54,734 nt of DNA from Hallella colorans (GCF_003096815.1 NZ_QENY01000021.1:1-54734); one strand, 5' to 3'. Positions 1-9,545 are shown, numbered from the stretch's first letter. Notes: generated by a model from the sequence alone, not told the origin. Made by a program: numbers and translations.

Positions 1-24
1 GGGGCTTACTTTTGAAAAAATAAA

Positions 25-55
25 CCCCGAAGTCCAATTTTACTGGGCTTCGGGG
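25..55 (-). terminator. Hairpin, probable intrinsic terminator
   Basis: An 11-bp stem (CCCCGAAGTCC against GGGCTTCGGGG, with one G-T wobble) encloses a 9-base loop. Read on the minus strand it is followed by a T-rich tract. It lies beyond the end of the leftward rel gene and may be a second stop for that transcript or end a gene to the left of the window. Confidence 0.6.
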
Positions 56-126
56 AGGATATTTATGCTCTTTTGAGTTTTACCGGACAGCAATAATAAA
101 AGATAAGGATACCACATATCCTAAAC

Positions 127-165
127 AAAAGAAATCGGGTCGATTAGACTCGATTTCTTTTTATT
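127..165. terminator. Intrinsic terminator at the end of the rel operon
   Basis: AAGAAATCG and CGATTTCTT form a 9-bp stem followed by TTTTATT on the plus strand; the minus strand also leaves a T-rich tail. It lies about 50 bases after the stop of the leftward rel gene, so it most likely ends the cobW-like/rel transcript. It may work in both directions. Confidence 0.6.
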
Positions 166-211
166 ACAAGGGTTTGACAAGGAGACGTAACCATGCCAAA
201 ATAATGTCTCA

Positions 212-2422
212 CTAAATTCGTTGCACTTGTTTTACCCCTTTCACAGATTGCAATTTCTTTATCAAAACTTGCAATCTGTCAGTATCTTCAAGTTGAACCA
301 CAAGATTGCCAGAGAACAATCCGTCGTTTGAGTCAATATTGATAGAGCGCATCACCACTTTCTCATCTTTAGAGATAATGTTGGTAATGTTGGACACTAT
401 GCCTATGTCATCATTACCAATGATGCGCAATGTGATAGCATATTTTGAGGTGTTCTTGCCACTCCATCGCGCTTTCACAATGCGATAGCCAAATCGCCGA
501 CGCAGCTCTGGAGCGTTCGGGCAGTTCAAGCGGTGTATCTTCACTGTCCCGTTTACAGTCACAAAGCCAAAAATACGGTCTCCGTAAATGGGATTGCAGC
601 ATGGAGCTAATTGGTGATCAATGCCTTTCAAGTCTTTGTCGATGGTGAGAATGTCCTCGTTATCTTGCACCATTTCCTTGTTAGGACTTTCAAACTCAAA
701 GTTATCAGCCGACCGTGCTTCATGGTCGTGCCCCATGTTTTGGACATGGTCGCGGACCTCAATGTATCCCTCTATCACCTCGTTAGGGTCGAGTTTCCCA
801 TCGGCGATCTGTTTGTAGAAATCAGAAACCTCTTTAAAACCAAGTTTCTTGACAAGTTGACCCATATAGGTTTCTTCTATCTCTACCTTCCGATTTTTAA
901 ACCTTCGCTCTAACAATTCTTTGGCATATAAACCGTCTTTGATAGTGGTCTCTTTAAGCGCAAGTCTTATTTTCGATTTAGCTTTGGAGGTTTTTACTAT
1001 GTTTAGCCAGTCGCGTTTGGGCGATTGGTTATTGGCGGTGAGCACCTCGACAGTGTCGCCCGAACGCAGTTGCTCTCTGATGGGCACAGCTCGATCGTTG
1101 ATTTTTCCACCCACGCATGTGTTGCCCACCTTAGAGTGTATGCGGTAAGCAAAGTCAAGCACCGTCGATCCAACTGGAAATTTGATAAGATCACCCTTAG
1201 GCGTGAACACATAAACCTCTTCTGGAGCCAATGACATTTTGAATTGATCCATCACTTGGAGGCTATCTCCAGCTTCCAAGGCCGTTCTGATATTGGCCAG
1301 CCATTCGTCCATTTGACCACCAGACTTGATGCCTTTGTATCGCCAGTGGGCGGCTAAGCCGTGCTCAGCAATGTCGTCCATGCGCTCGGTGCGTATCTGA
1401 ACCTCCACCCATTTCTTATCAGGCCCTAACACTGTGATGTGCAAGCTCTCGTAACCGTTCGACTTGGGCACAGAGAGCCAGTCGCGTAGTCGTTTGGGGT
1501 TGGGCTGGTACATATCGGTCACGATGGAGTAGGCCTGCCAGCACTGCTGCTTCTCATATTCTTCAGGAGAATCAATGATGATGCGGATAGCAAAAAGGTC
1601 GTATATGCCCTCGAAACCACACTTTTGCTTTTTCATCTTCTGCCAGATGGAATGAATGGATTTGGTACGCCCTTTCATGTGGAATTTCAAGCCAGCCTCC
1701 TTGAGCTTTTGCTCTATCGGCCCAATAAATTGGTCGATGTACGCATCGCGTGATTGCTTGGTAGCGTTGAGCTTTTCCTTGATCATGTAGTAAGCATCGT
1801 GTTCCATATATTTCAACGAGAGGTCTTCCAACTCACTCTTCAGCGTGTAAAGCCCCAACTTATGAGCCAACGGCGCATATAGGTAATTGGCCTCCTCAGA
1901 CACACGTTGCTTAGCCTCGACATTCTCTGTATCCCTTATTTGTCGCATGACGTTCACCCTGTCGGCAATCATGATGAGAATAACGCGCATGTCCTCGGCG
2001 AAACTCAGCAACAAGTTGCGAAAGTTCTCACTCTCGATGACAGGATTTTTTTCGTATAGTTTTTGTATTTTCGACAGTCCGTGTATAATGTGGGCCACAC
2101 TGCCTCCAAATTTTGAGCTAATCAAATCTGTTTTTTTACTATCGTCGGGCACACTGCCATGGAGCAACGTGGCAAGTACGCCGTCGCGCCCCATGCACAT
2201 GTCATCCACGGCAATTTGCGCAGTTTGGAGAGAGGTGAGCACAGGATTTAGTCCGAAAACGTCACGTTTGAGCATACCATTCTCGATACCATGGCGTATA
2301 AACTCTTCGACCATGACCTCATCATCGGTTGTCATTGCATGTCCGACAGTATCAAGCAGATGATAGCGTATGGTCTTGGCCTCCTGGATTTCTTTGGGTG
2401 TGAATGTCAGCTTATCTTCCAT
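212..2422 (-). CDS. relA: RelA/SpoT-family (p)ppGpp synthetase, hydrolase site degenerate
   Basis: A long Rel protein of 736 aa with the usual order: HD region (about 30-190), synthetase (about 230-365), TGS (about 400-465) and a C-terminal ACT domain (about 660-736). The synthetase looks active: GRTKS at 251, NGYESLH at 322-328 and EVQIRT at 340-345. The hydrolase half does not. Where family members read LLHDVVEDT this protein has LLHGSVPDD (86-94), and ADRLHNMRT is replaced by ADRVNVMRQ (153-161). The expected role is cytoplasmic, ribosome-linked synthesis of (p)ppGpp during amino-acid starvation, with breakdown left to another enzyme. It starts 27 bases after the cobW-like gene, so the two are probably cotranscribed. 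Confidence 0.93.
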   Translation of the reverse strand: MEDKLTFTPKEIQEAKTIRYHLLDTVGHAMTTDDEVMVEEFIRHGIENGMLKRDVFGLNPVLTSLQTAQIAVDDMCMGRDGVLATLLHGSVPDDSKKTDLISSKFGGSVAHIIHGLSKIQKLYEKNPVIESENFRNLLLSFAEDMRVILIMIADRVNVMRQIRDTENVEAKQRVSEEANYLYAPLAHKLGLYTLKSELEDLSLKYMEHDAYYMIKEKLNATKQSRDAYIDQFIGPIEQKLKEAGLKFHMKGRTKSIHSIWQKMKKQKCGFEGIYDLFAIRIIIDSPEEYEKQQCWQAYSIVTDMYQPNPKRLRDWLSVPKSNGYESLHITVLGPDKKWVEVQIRTERMDDIAEHGLAAHWRYKGIKSGGQMDEWLANIRTALEAGDSLQVMDQFKMSLAPEEVYVFTPKGDLIKFPVGSTVLDFAYRIHSKVGNTCVGGKINDRAVPIREQLRSGDTVEVLTANNQSPKRDWLNIVKTSKAKSKIRLALKETTIKDGLYAKELLERRFKNRKVEIEETYMGQLVKKLGFKEVSDFYKQIADGKLDPNEVIEGYIEVRDHVQNMGHDHEARSADNFEFESPNKEMVQDNEDILTIDKDLKGIDHQLAPCCNPIYGDRIFGFVTVNGTVKIHRLNCPNAPELRRRFGYRIVKARWSGKNTSKYAITLRIIGNDDIGIVSNITNIISKDEKVVMRSINIDSNDGLFSGNLVVQLEDTDRLQVLIKKLQSVKGVKQVQRI

Positions 2423-2449
2423 AATATAGATGGTTGCTTAAATATTGGA

Positions 2450-3658
2450 TTACTCTTCCAAACATTTATCCAATGCAGATTCTATAGCCTTTCTGTCCAT
2501 GTCATGGCCAATGAACACGATTTTCTGCATCCTATCGCCATATTTTTCATCCCAATCCTTTTGCATATCGGGATTTTGCTCCATGAATTTGGAAAGTTCC
2601 TCTTGGGGCATGGTGGCATACCATTGCCCAGCATTGGTTATATTGAACTGGCGACCAGCTTGCTCGAACAGGTAGCACGTGGCTTTCTCGTCACCGAAAT
2701 AGCACATGCCTTTCGCCCTGATCACGCTTCGAGGCCATTGTGCTGACACAAACTCATCAAAGCGACTGAGATTCATAGGCTTACGCCTATAATACACAAA
2801 AGTGCCTATACCATATTCCAGCGCCTCACCAGACTCTTCATTTTTAAGCTCATGATGATGGTGATGCCCATCTTGGTGATGCTCGTCGTGCTCGTGTGAA
2901 GACTCCTCATTGTGCTCATGGTCGTGACCTTCGATGGCTTCTATCCATCGTGCCGACGTAGCCACTTTCTCAAAGTCGAACGAATGGGTGTTTAGCAGTT
3001 TGTCAAGCTCTACGTTACCGTAGTCGCATTCCATTATTTTTGCCTTGGGTTGTATTTCTTGAATGATGGCTTTCAGATGAGCCAAATCTTTCTTACTTAT
3101 GTCAGAAGCCTTATTCAACAATATGATGTTGCAAAATTCTATTTGTTGTATCACAAGGCTTGCCAAATTTTCCTCCTCGTGACTGGCTTTTTTTAGCTCG
3201 TCGCCCAACCCAAACTCGTCTCTCATGCGAAGGGCGTCTACCACTGTGACGATAGCGTCTAACTTTGCCAGGCCATTTCGCAGTGTATCGGGCGAAACCA
3301 TTTGGGGATATGCGCTGATGGTCTGGGCTATGGGAGCTGGCTCGCATATACCACTGGCCTCAATGACAATATAGTCAAATCGCTTCATGTTGATAATGTC
3401 GTTGATCTGTTTAACCAAGTCCATCTTGAGCGTACAGCAGATGCAACCATTCTGTAAAGCTACCAGACTGTCATCTTTTTGCCCTACAATGCCACCTTGC
3501 TCTATTAGCCTGGCGTCGATATTCACCTCACCAATATCATTGACAATGACTGCGAATTTCACACCTTTTTCGTTTGCTAAAATTCTGTTTAACAACGTAG
3601 TCTTGCCACTTCCTAAATAACCTGTAAGTAGCAGCGTGGGTATTTCTTGTGTGTTCAT
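2450..3658 (-). CDS. CobW/COG0523-family G3E GTPase, probable zinc chaperone
   Basis: A 402-aa member of the G3E P-loop GTPases that deliver metal to client proteins. Walker A is GSGKTT (16-21). The metal-binding CxCC motif of the family is GCICC (71-75). A histidine- and acid-rich linker (about 243-275) with a run of five His separates the GTPase from the C-terminal CobW domain. The His-rich stretch and CxCC favour zinc as the metal, but the sequence alone cannot exclude nickel or cobalt. It is the first gene of a probable two-gene unit with rel, downstream of a plausible promoter about 240 bases upstream. No Zur box was recognised by eye. Confidence 0.88.
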   Translation of the reverse strand: MNTQEIPTLLLTGYLGSGKTTLLNRILANEKGVKFAVIVNDIGEVNIDARLIEQGGIVGQKDDSLVALQNGCICCTLKMDLVKQINDIINMKRFDYIVIEASGICEPAPIAQTISAYPQMVSPDTLRNGLAKLDAIVTVVDALRMRDEFGLGDELKKASHEEENLASLVIQQIEFCNIILLNKASDISKKDLAHLKAIIQEIQPKAKIMECDYGNVELDKLLNTHSFDFEKVATSARWIEAIEGHDHEHNEESSHEHDEHHQDGHHHHHELKNEESGEALEYGIGTFVYYRRKPMNLSRFDEFVSAQWPRSVIRAKGMCYFGDEKATCYLFEQAGRQFNITNAGQWYATMPQEELSKFMEQNPDMQKDWDEKYGDRMQKIVFIGHDMDRKAIESALDKCLEE

Positions 3659-3896
3659 AATTATAGTTGTTGCCTTGTTTTAAGCGAATGCTTAAAATCA
3701 TTTGTATTGTTTAATTTCTGTTTATCTTGTATTTCAACTCATGTTTCCTCTTTGTCATCCTGCCTTCTTGTGTCAATTAATTCATGCGATAATATCACTT
3801 CTTAAATCCAACATGTGTAATGTGGAAAATTATAGAAAAAATGCTATATCGATAAACTACCAGCATCAACGAAATAGCTCTATCTTATTTATAATG

Positions 3897-3926
3897 CAAA
3901 GTTACAAATTAAATGACAAAACCAAA
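3897..3926 (-). promoter_or_regulatory. Bacteroidetes-type promoter for the cobW-like gene
   Basis: On the minus strand TTTGG and TAACTTTG are separated by 18 bases, matching the Bacteroidetes sigma-ABfr pattern TTTG / TAnnTTTG. It would give a 5' leader of about 230 bases. The rest of the 3659-4033 intergenic stretch is AT-rich and shows no gene. Confidence 0.5.
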
Positions 3927-4033
3927 TGGGCATAACCTTTTTTATATTTAGCAAGTTTTCAAAATAAAACGTATATCCTATTTTTCAGCTTTACAATATA
4001 TGCTATCATATTTTATATGTGATACACAATCTA

Positions 4034-5866
4034 TCAAAATGGGAATAAAAGCGGAAGCACAAACGTCATTACTATGCCTATGATAACCTGCAATGGCAGT
4101 CCCACTTTGATGTAGTCCATAAACTCATATTGCCCCGCTCGCATCACAAGTGCGTTGGGAGGTGTGGAGAAAGGCGAAGCAAAACACATGCTGGCACCAA
4201 GCGTGACAGCAAAAAGAAATGCGTAAGGGCTAACGCCAACCTGTGTGGCGGCTGTCATGGCAATGGGTGCCATAAGTACAGCCGTGGCTGTATTACTTAT
4301 AAACATGGTGAGCAGTGACGTGGCAAAATACATGCCTGCAAGTAATACCGTGGGGCCCATCGAGCCAAGCGATTCTACCAAAGACCTGGAAATGATGGCC
4401 GAGACACCAGTCTTCTCCAGTGCGACAGACATGGGCATCATGGCGGCGATAAGCACAATACTTTCCCAATTGATGGTTTTATAGGCTGCTTCCACATTGC
4501 GAAAACAGCCGGTAAGCACCATAAGTAACCCCGCTAAGATAATAGCGGTAACAGGTTGTATGGGTATAAAGTCGAACACCATCATGCAAACCATGATTAT
4601 CAAGATAATAGTAGCTATCGGTGCTTTATAGTTCAGCGTGACAGAGCCAGCTTGCTCGTATGGTCTCCCGAGCACCACCCAGTCGTTTTTTGCATTGTCA
4701 AGCTTATCTATGTTGGCCCAAGAACCTTGCACCAACAGCACGTCGCCAGCATAGAGTTTGCGTTCCGCAAGATTAGTGAGAATGTAATCACCGTCATGCC
4801 TTATACCCAAGACATTAATGTTATATTGTTCGCGTAAAGCCGAGTCTTTAAGTAAGGAGTCACTAATTTGTGAGTTGGGCATAAGAACTATTTCGGCTAT
4901 TCCAATGTCATAGAAGTCTATGCTGGCTTTATCAAGCGTTTCAAGTTTGTTTTTTTTAGCGTAATCGCTCAGTTTGGCATCGTCGCCAGTTATATAAAGG
5001 ATATCTCCTGTTTGTAAAACAGTAGTGGCATTGGCAACGTTCTGCTTGACATTGCGAATAATTCCTCCCGTGTTCGAATGTTCATTACGTATTTCAAGAA
5101 TTGAGAATCCCAAGCGGTTTTGCAAGTCCAACTCAGCTACGGTCTTACCCTCAAGTGGTGAATTGGCAGAGATACGATAGGTCTGCAAGTGACTTTGCAA
5201 ATTGTATTCATTGACTAATTGATCTAAGCTTTTGCTATTGGATTTCTTATTACCATCTTCTTTTTTCTTTTTCACTAAGAAAATCTTACTTAATGGCAAC
5301 AATACCAAAATACCAATAGCAATACAAATGACCCCAACTGGTGAGAAAGAAAAAAACGATAATGGCTTATAACCAGCCTCGATAATTGCCTCCTGTATCA
5401 CAAGGTTAGGCGGAGTACCAATGAGGGTTAGCATGCCTCCCAAACTACTGGCAAAAGCTAATGGCATGAGCAGTCTACTTGGGCTGGTACCAGACTGTGC
5501 TGCCATACTAACAATGATAGGCATCATAAGGGCTACGGTGCCTGTATTACTCACAAAAGCACCGATAAACGAGGTGGTGAGCATCACTAAGAGAAACAAT
5601 TTGAGGTCGTTTCCTTTGGATAATTGCAAAATATTATGACTTGCCACTTTTGCTAAACCTGTTTGTAAAATGGCACCTCCAACAACAAATAGACCAATCA
5701 TCATAATGACGACAGGGGAAGAAAATCCAGACAAGGCCTCCGTGGGGGTTAATATTCCACATAGCATTAGCGTGACAAGCGCACATAACGCCACTATATC
5801 CGAACGTATGCGACCTATAACAAACATGCATACTGTAATGGAAAGGACTATCAGTGTGATAAGCAT
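4034..5866 (-). CDS. SLC13/DASS-type permease with central TrkA-C domains
   Basis: An inner-membrane transporter of 610 aa. Hydrophobic segments fill residues 1-195 and 410-610. Between them a soluble region (about 200-390) has two RCK/TrkA-C-like repeats, for example RISANSPLEGKTVAEL and VLMPNSQISDSLLK. The two membrane halves carry related motifs (SNTGTVALMMPI and SNTATAVLMAPI), as expected of the inverted-repeat fold of the ion transporter superfamily. Proteins of this layout are annotated as anion or dicarboxylate/sulfate:Na+ symporters; the substrate cannot be read from sequence. It is a single gene, with a possible promoter upstream at about 5929-5962 (TAAATTTG). Confidence 0.85.
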   Translation of the reverse strand: MLITLIVLSITVCMFVIGRIRSDIVALCALVTLMLCGILTPTEALSGFSSPVVIMMIGLFVVGGAILQTGLAKVASHNILQLSKGNDLKLFLLVMLTTSFIGAFVSNTGTVALMMPIIVSMAAQSGTSPSRLLMPLAFASSLGGMLTLIGTPPNLVIQEAIIEAGYKPLSFFSFSPVGVICIAIGILVLLPLSKIFLVKKKKEDGNKKSNSKSLDQLVNEYNLQSHLQTYRISANSPLEGKTVAELDLQNRLGFSILEIRNEHSNTGGIIRNVKQNVANATTVLQTGDILYITGDDAKLSDYAKKNKLETLDKASIDFYDIGIAEIVLMPNSQISDSLLKDSALREQYNINVLGIRHDGDYILTNLAERKLYAGDVLLVQGSWANIDKLDNAKNDWVVLGRPYEQAGSVTLNYKAPIATIILIIMVCMMVFDFIPIQPVTAIILAGLLMVLTGCFRNVEAAYKTINWESIVLIAAMMPMSVALEKTGVSAIISRSLVESLGSMGPTVLLAGMYFATSLLTMFISNTATAVLMAPIAMTAATQVGVSPYAFLFAVTLGASMCFASPFSTPPNALVMRAGQYEFMDYIKVGLPLQVIIGIVMTFVLPLLFPF

Positions 5867-5928
5867 AAAAAAAGAATATATTGATCTAAGGAAGTGCCGA
5901 AAAGGACGTATTCCTATTATTATATATG

Positions 5929-5962
5929 CAAATTTACTGAAAATAAGTGGTAATTTTTCAAA
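5929..5962 (-). promoter_or_regulatory. Possible promoter of the SLC13-type permease gene
   Basis: The minus strand reads TTTG, 22 bases, TAAATTTG. The spacing is slightly long for the Bacteroidetes consensus. It lies 63 bases before the permease start codon. Confidence 0.35.
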
Positions 5963-6147
5963 AAGTTCAGTATTTAAATATAATTATAAAATAGGAAGAC
6001 AAACTATATGCTTAATTGTTACAACCTTAATTTAGGTAGCTTTACTATCATCTCTCAAGCCGTATAACTATCGTCGGTTGTATAATACAACAAAAAAGAG
6101 TGGGGCATTGGCAGAGATTGAAACTTAACATGCACAGGATTGGCGTG

Positions 6148-6618
6148 TCATTCGTGGTGATAGGGCTCTCCATTAATGATAGTACAAGCGCGATACAATT
6201 GCTCTGTAAAAACCAATCGAACCATCTGGTGACTGAAGGTCATACGTGACAAAGATATTTTTTCATTGGCTCTCTGATACACTTCTTGATCAAATCCATA
6301 GGGACCACCAATAGCAAAAACCAGTCGTCGTACAGTGTTTTTTTTGTTTTGAAGCCATGATGCAAAATTCAAACTACGAAATTCCGTGCCATGCTCGTCT
6401 AAAAGCACTAACGTGTCTGAAGGTTGCAAACGCTTTAATAACAAAGAACCTTCCTTTTGTTTTTGTTGGTTCTCACTGATATTCTTAGTGTTTTTAAGTT
6501 CAGGTATAACCTCTACCTCTAATGGCATATAATGATTTATTCGTTTAATATAATCTGTTATGCCATTATCAAAATCTCTATTTTGAGTTTTTCCGATCAA
6601 TATCAGCAGCGTTTTCAT
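6148..6618 (-). CDS. rlmH: 23S rRNA pseudouridine-1915 N3-methyltransferase RlmH
   Basis: A 156-aa SPOUT methyltransferase that methylates pseudouridine 1915 in helix 69 of 23S rRNA on assembled ribosomes, using S-adenosylmethionine. It has the family length, the SAM-pocket motif GGPYG (103 onward), the LLDEHG segment, the SFSRMTFSHQMVR-like helix and the C-terminal PYHHE ending that reaches the substrate. Its start codon lies inside the end of the upstream DUF4491 gene (41-base overlap), which suggests translational coupling. Confidence 0.95.
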   Translation of the reverse strand: MKTLLILIGKTQNRDFDNGITDYIKRINHYMPLEVEVIPELKNTKNISENQQKQKEGSLLLKRLQPSDTLVLLDEHGTEFRSLNFASWLQNKKNTVRRLVFAIGGPYGFDQEVYQRANEKISLSRMTFSHQMVRLVFTEQLYRACTIINGEPYHHE

Positions 6619-6970
6619 AGATGACTGTTGAGTTGTAATGATTTAATTGGCCCTTTACTTTATCCTGACATACAGTCGAATACTCTTCTTTTCGTTTGGG
6701 GTTCATGGGGAACCAACCTTTTTCCACACGTTTTTTTTGGGAGAACAATTCACCTATTGACCACAGCATGCTGGCTCCAACCACTCCCACGATAGACGAA
6801 AATATAGCATTTTCAATAAGTAGAGAGCATACAATACAAATAATGCCACCAATGAGAAACAACCACCAAGGCCGAATGCCAAAATAATACTCGGTCTTAA
6901 TTACTATCGGATGGAAAAAACCGATTATTAAAAAAGTGGAGATTGCTATAATTAAACCAGTGAAAAACAT
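6578..6970 (-). CDS. DUF4491 membrane protein
   Basis: A small inner-membrane protein of 130 aa. Residues 1-75 are three hydrophobic helices (FTGLIIAISTFLIIGFFHP, then PWWLFLIGGIICIVC, then SSIVGVVGASMLW), followed by the family's KRVEKGWFPMNPKRKEEY motif near residues 75-95. The function is unknown. The last 35 or so residues after that motif look like an added tail and run into rlmH, which could mean that an earlier stop was lost. The gene is found next to rlmH in Bacteroidales as far as I know. Confidence 0.8.
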   Translation of the reverse strand: MFFTGLIIAISTFLIIGFFHPIVIKTEYYFGIRPWWLFLIGGIICIVCSLLIENAIFSSIVGVVGASMLWSIGELFSQKKRVEKGWFPMNPKRKEEYSTVCQDKVKGQLNHYNSTVIYENAADIDRKNSK

Positions 6971-7072
6971 CGCTATATCATTAAATTTTAAATATCAATC
7001 ACAATGCTGTGAAAACCATGCAAAATTAATAAAAAATACCTATATTATGTAACTTTTTCAGGAAATAGTTGC

Positions 7073-7080
7073 TATCTTTG
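7073..7080 (+). promoter_or_regulatory. -7 box of the phosphohexomutase promoter
   Basis: TATCTTTG matches TAnnTTTG and lies 38 bases before the start codon. No good -33 TTTG box is seen at the normal distance, only a T-rich tract. Confidence 0.45.
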
Positions 7081-7118
7081 CGTAAAACAATCATTAAATA
7101 ATTAAACAAACATCTATT

Positions 7119-8864
7119 ATGGGAAATAATTCTGAACTGATAGCTCAATGTGAGAAAAAGGCTAAAGAATGGTTGTCATCGTCATTCGATGAGAAGACTC
7201 GCGCACAAGTGCAAGCCATGCTGGATAACGAGGATAAAACAGACCTCATCGAGAGTTTCTACAAAGATTTGGAATTTGGTACAGGTGGTTTACGTGGCAT
7301 CATGGGCGCTGGCACCAATCGGATGAACATCTATGTTGTGGGCATGGCTACACAGGGGTTTGCTAACTATTTGAATAAAAAATTTAAAGATAAAAAACAG
7401 ATTTCCGTTGTGGTTTGCTACGACTGTCGCAACAACAGCAGACTCTTTGCTGAAACCGTGGCCAACATTTTCTCAACCAATGGCATCAAGGCATTTCTTT
7501 TTGATGAAATGCGACCTACACCCGAGTGCTCGTATGCCATTCGCCATTTGGGCGCACAAGGCGGCGTAAACATCACAGCAAGCCACAATCCTCGCGAATA
7601 CAACGGCTACAAAGCATATTGGGACGATGGTGCACAAGTGCTTAAGCCGCACGATATAGGCATCATAGACGAGGTTAATAAAGTTACAATTGAAGACGTA
7701 AAATTTGAAGGCAACAAAACACTTATCCAAATCATCGGCGAGGAAATAGACGAAGCATATCTTCGCGACGTTCGCTCCATCTCGATAGATCCAGAGGTGA
7801 TTAAACGCCAGCATAATTTGAAAATCGTCTATACTCCCCTTCACGGCGCAGGGCGAGTGATGATACCACGGTCATTAGCTTATTGGGGATTTGACAACGT
7901 CCACTGCGTGCCAGAGCAAATGATCAAAGACGGTAACTTCTCTACCGTAGACCGTCCTAACCCAGAGATAGCAGAGGCGTTAACATTGGGATTAAGAGAT
8001 GCCAAAGCTCTCGATGCAGATATCTTGATGGCCAGCGACCCTGACGCGGACCGCGTGGGTATGGCATGCAAAAACCACAAAGACGAATGGGTGCTCATCA
8101 ATGGCAACCAAACGTGCTTGCTATTCCTTTGGTATATCATAACCAATCGCAAAGCGAAAGGTTTGCTTAAGCCCACCGACTACATAGTCAAGACCATCGT
8201 CACGACAGAGGTTATAAAAAAAATAGCCGACGCTAACAATATAGAGATGCGAGATTGCTACACCGGTTTTAAATGGATAGCCAATGAAATTCGTCTTTCT
8301 GAGGGAAAACAGCAATATATCGGCGGTGGAGAGGAGAGTTATGGATTTATGGCAGAAGATTTTGTGCGTGACAAAGATGCCGTATCAGCCTGTTCTTTAT
8401 TAGCCGAGATTTGCGCTTTTGCCAAAAATCAGGGTAAAACCTTATATGACATATTGATGGATATATACGTGGAATATGGTTTTTCCAAGGAACACACCAT
8501 CAACGTGGAACGCCCGGGCAAGACTGGGGCTGAAGAAATTCAGCAGATGATGGCCAACTTCCGCGAAAATCCGCCTCAAAAATTGGGAGACTCTAAAGTG
8601 ACGCTGTGGAAGGATTATAAACCGCTGACTGCTATAGACGCTAACGGAAATGTATCTAAACTTGATATGCCAGAGCCAAGTAATGTGTTGCAATGGTTCT
8701 GCGAAGATGGTACCAAGGTGAGCGTTCGCCCATCAGGTACTGAACCAAAAATTAAATTCTACATAGAAGTTAAGGCAGATATGAGCAACGCTGAGCAATA
8801 TGAAGAGCTTGACAGGAAGGGCGCGGAACAAATAGAGCGTATCAAAAAAAGTTTAGGAGTTTAA
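7119..8864 (+). CDS. Phosphoglucomutase/phosphomannomutase (alpha-D-phosphohexomutase)
   Basis: A 581-aa four-domain phosphohexomutase interconverting sugar 1- and 6-phosphates (glucose, mannose or possibly a pentose phosphate) in the cytoplasm. The active-site loop is TASHNP with phosphoserine 155. The metal loop is DPDADRVGM, the sugar-specificity loop GGGEESYGF and the phosphate-binding loop RPSGTEPKIKFY near the C-terminus. The GEESYG form of the third loop is typical of the PGM2-like long group. It stands alone, downstream of a TATCTTTG box. The start ATG is preceded by an AT-rich stretch, as is usual here. Confidence 0.93.
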   Translation: MGNNSELIAQCEKKAKEWLSSSFDEKTRAQVQAMLDNEDKTDLIESFYKDLEFGTGGLRGIMGAGTNRMNIYVVGMATQGFANYLNKKFKDKKQISVVVCYDCRNNSRLFAETVANIFSTNGIKAFLFDEMRPTPECSYAIRHLGAQGGVNITASHNPREYNGYKAYWDDGAQVLKPHDIGIIDEVNKVTIEDVKFEGNKTLIQIIGEEIDEAYLRDVRSISIDPEVIKRQHNLKIVYTPLHGAGRVMIPRSLAYWGFDNVHCVPEQMIKDGNFSTVDRPNPEIAEALTLGLRDAKALDADILMASDPDADRVGMACKNHKDEWVLINGNQTCLLFLWYIITNRKAKGLLKPTDYIVKTIVTTEVIKKIADANNIEMRDCYTGFKWIANEIRLSEGKQQYIGGGEESYGFMAEDFVRDKDAVSACSLLAEICAFAKNQGKTLYDILMDIYVEYGFSKEHTINVERPGKTGAEEIQQMMANFRENPPQKLGDSKVTLWKDYKPLTAIDANGNVSKLDMPEPSNVLQWFCEDGTKVSVRPSGTEPKIKFYIEVKADMSNAEQYEELDRKGAEQIERIKKSLGV

Positions 8865-9319
8865 TTTTCTCGCATTTAGTCCCCGTAAGTTCCATTAAGA
8901 ATTGCAACTTTTGGAGATAGTCCCAAGGAGCGAAAAGATATATTTTTCAGAGGAGAGAGTGGGGGATTCCCCCCTCTCTCCGATGGATAGTTTTAACATC
9001 TTTGTAGCTCTTTAAATACAAAAGATGGCACAACTTCACCAATAAACAAAGATGCGCAATTTCTGCAATCTGCAATCAAGGTTTCAAGCAAAAGAGATAG
9101 TTGATACCATAAACAAAGACTAATCCGCCGCCAGTTAGAAGACTTAGGCATAATAGCAGTGAACATGGTTCATACAGTTACTCTCATGCGTAGATGTTGA
9201 CGGATGATGCTCGCAAAAGCATCTGTGCAAGAACAATACCTTTACGAGAGAGGTCAAGAACCGTATCAACCGTTAGCATTTTGGAGTTTAATCCTCCAGC
9301 AAAATAAATATGACAAATA
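8865..9319. other. Non-coding stretch after the phosphohexomutase
   Basis: I see no gene here. The only clear structure is a strong hairpin at 8952-8981, described separately, and a weaker one near 9285-9300 (GGAG/CTCC arms with flanking T and A runs). An unrecognised small RNA or a decayed repeat is possible. Confidence 0.4.
8952..8981. terminator. Strong GC-rich hairpin downstream of the phosphohexomutase
   Basis: GGAGAGAG-t-GGGGG, loop ATT, CCCCC-c-TCTCTCC: about 12 bp, almost perfect. It begins 88 bases after the stop codon and is not followed by a long T run, so it may be a terminator or an mRNA-stabilising hairpin. Confidence 0.5.
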
Positions 9320-9351
9320 TTTGGATAATATTTCTAAATATAGTACCTTTG
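9320..9351 (+). promoter_or_regulatory. Promoter of the tRNA-Arg gene
   Basis: TTTG (9320-9323), a 20-base spacer and TACCTTTG (9344-9351) match the Bacteroidetes consensus closely. Transcription would begin about 100 bases before the mature tRNA, so a leader must be processed off. Confidence 0.65.
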
Positions 9352-9455
9352 CACCGCAATAACTTGGAGCCACGCAAGTGGTAAATATTCTGCTATAAGT
9401 CAGAAATAGAATCGCAAGCTCACTTTGAGTTGAGGTTTTAAATGATGGCTATCAG

Positions 9456-9530
9456 GGTTCCGTAGCTCAGTTGGATTAGAGCAACAGCCTTCTAAGCTGT
9501 GGGTCTTGGGTTCGAACCCCAACGGAATCA
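9456..9530 (+). tRNA. tRNA-Arg (anticodon UCU)
   Basis: The acceptor stem GGTTCCG pairs with CGGAATC (one G-T), followed by discriminator A; CCA is not encoded. The D-arm contains AGCTCAGTTGG. The anticodon stem ACAGC/GCTGT holds the loop CTTCTAA, giving anticodon TCT, which reads AGA/AGG. The T-arm is TGGGTTCGAACCCCA. A strong intrinsic terminator follows 15 bases later. The ICE integrase gene lies 245 bases downstream, so the tRNA or its flank may be the integration site, but no second copy of its 3' end is visible in the window. Confidence 0.95.
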
Positions 9531-9545
9531 CAACCTAAGAAAAAG

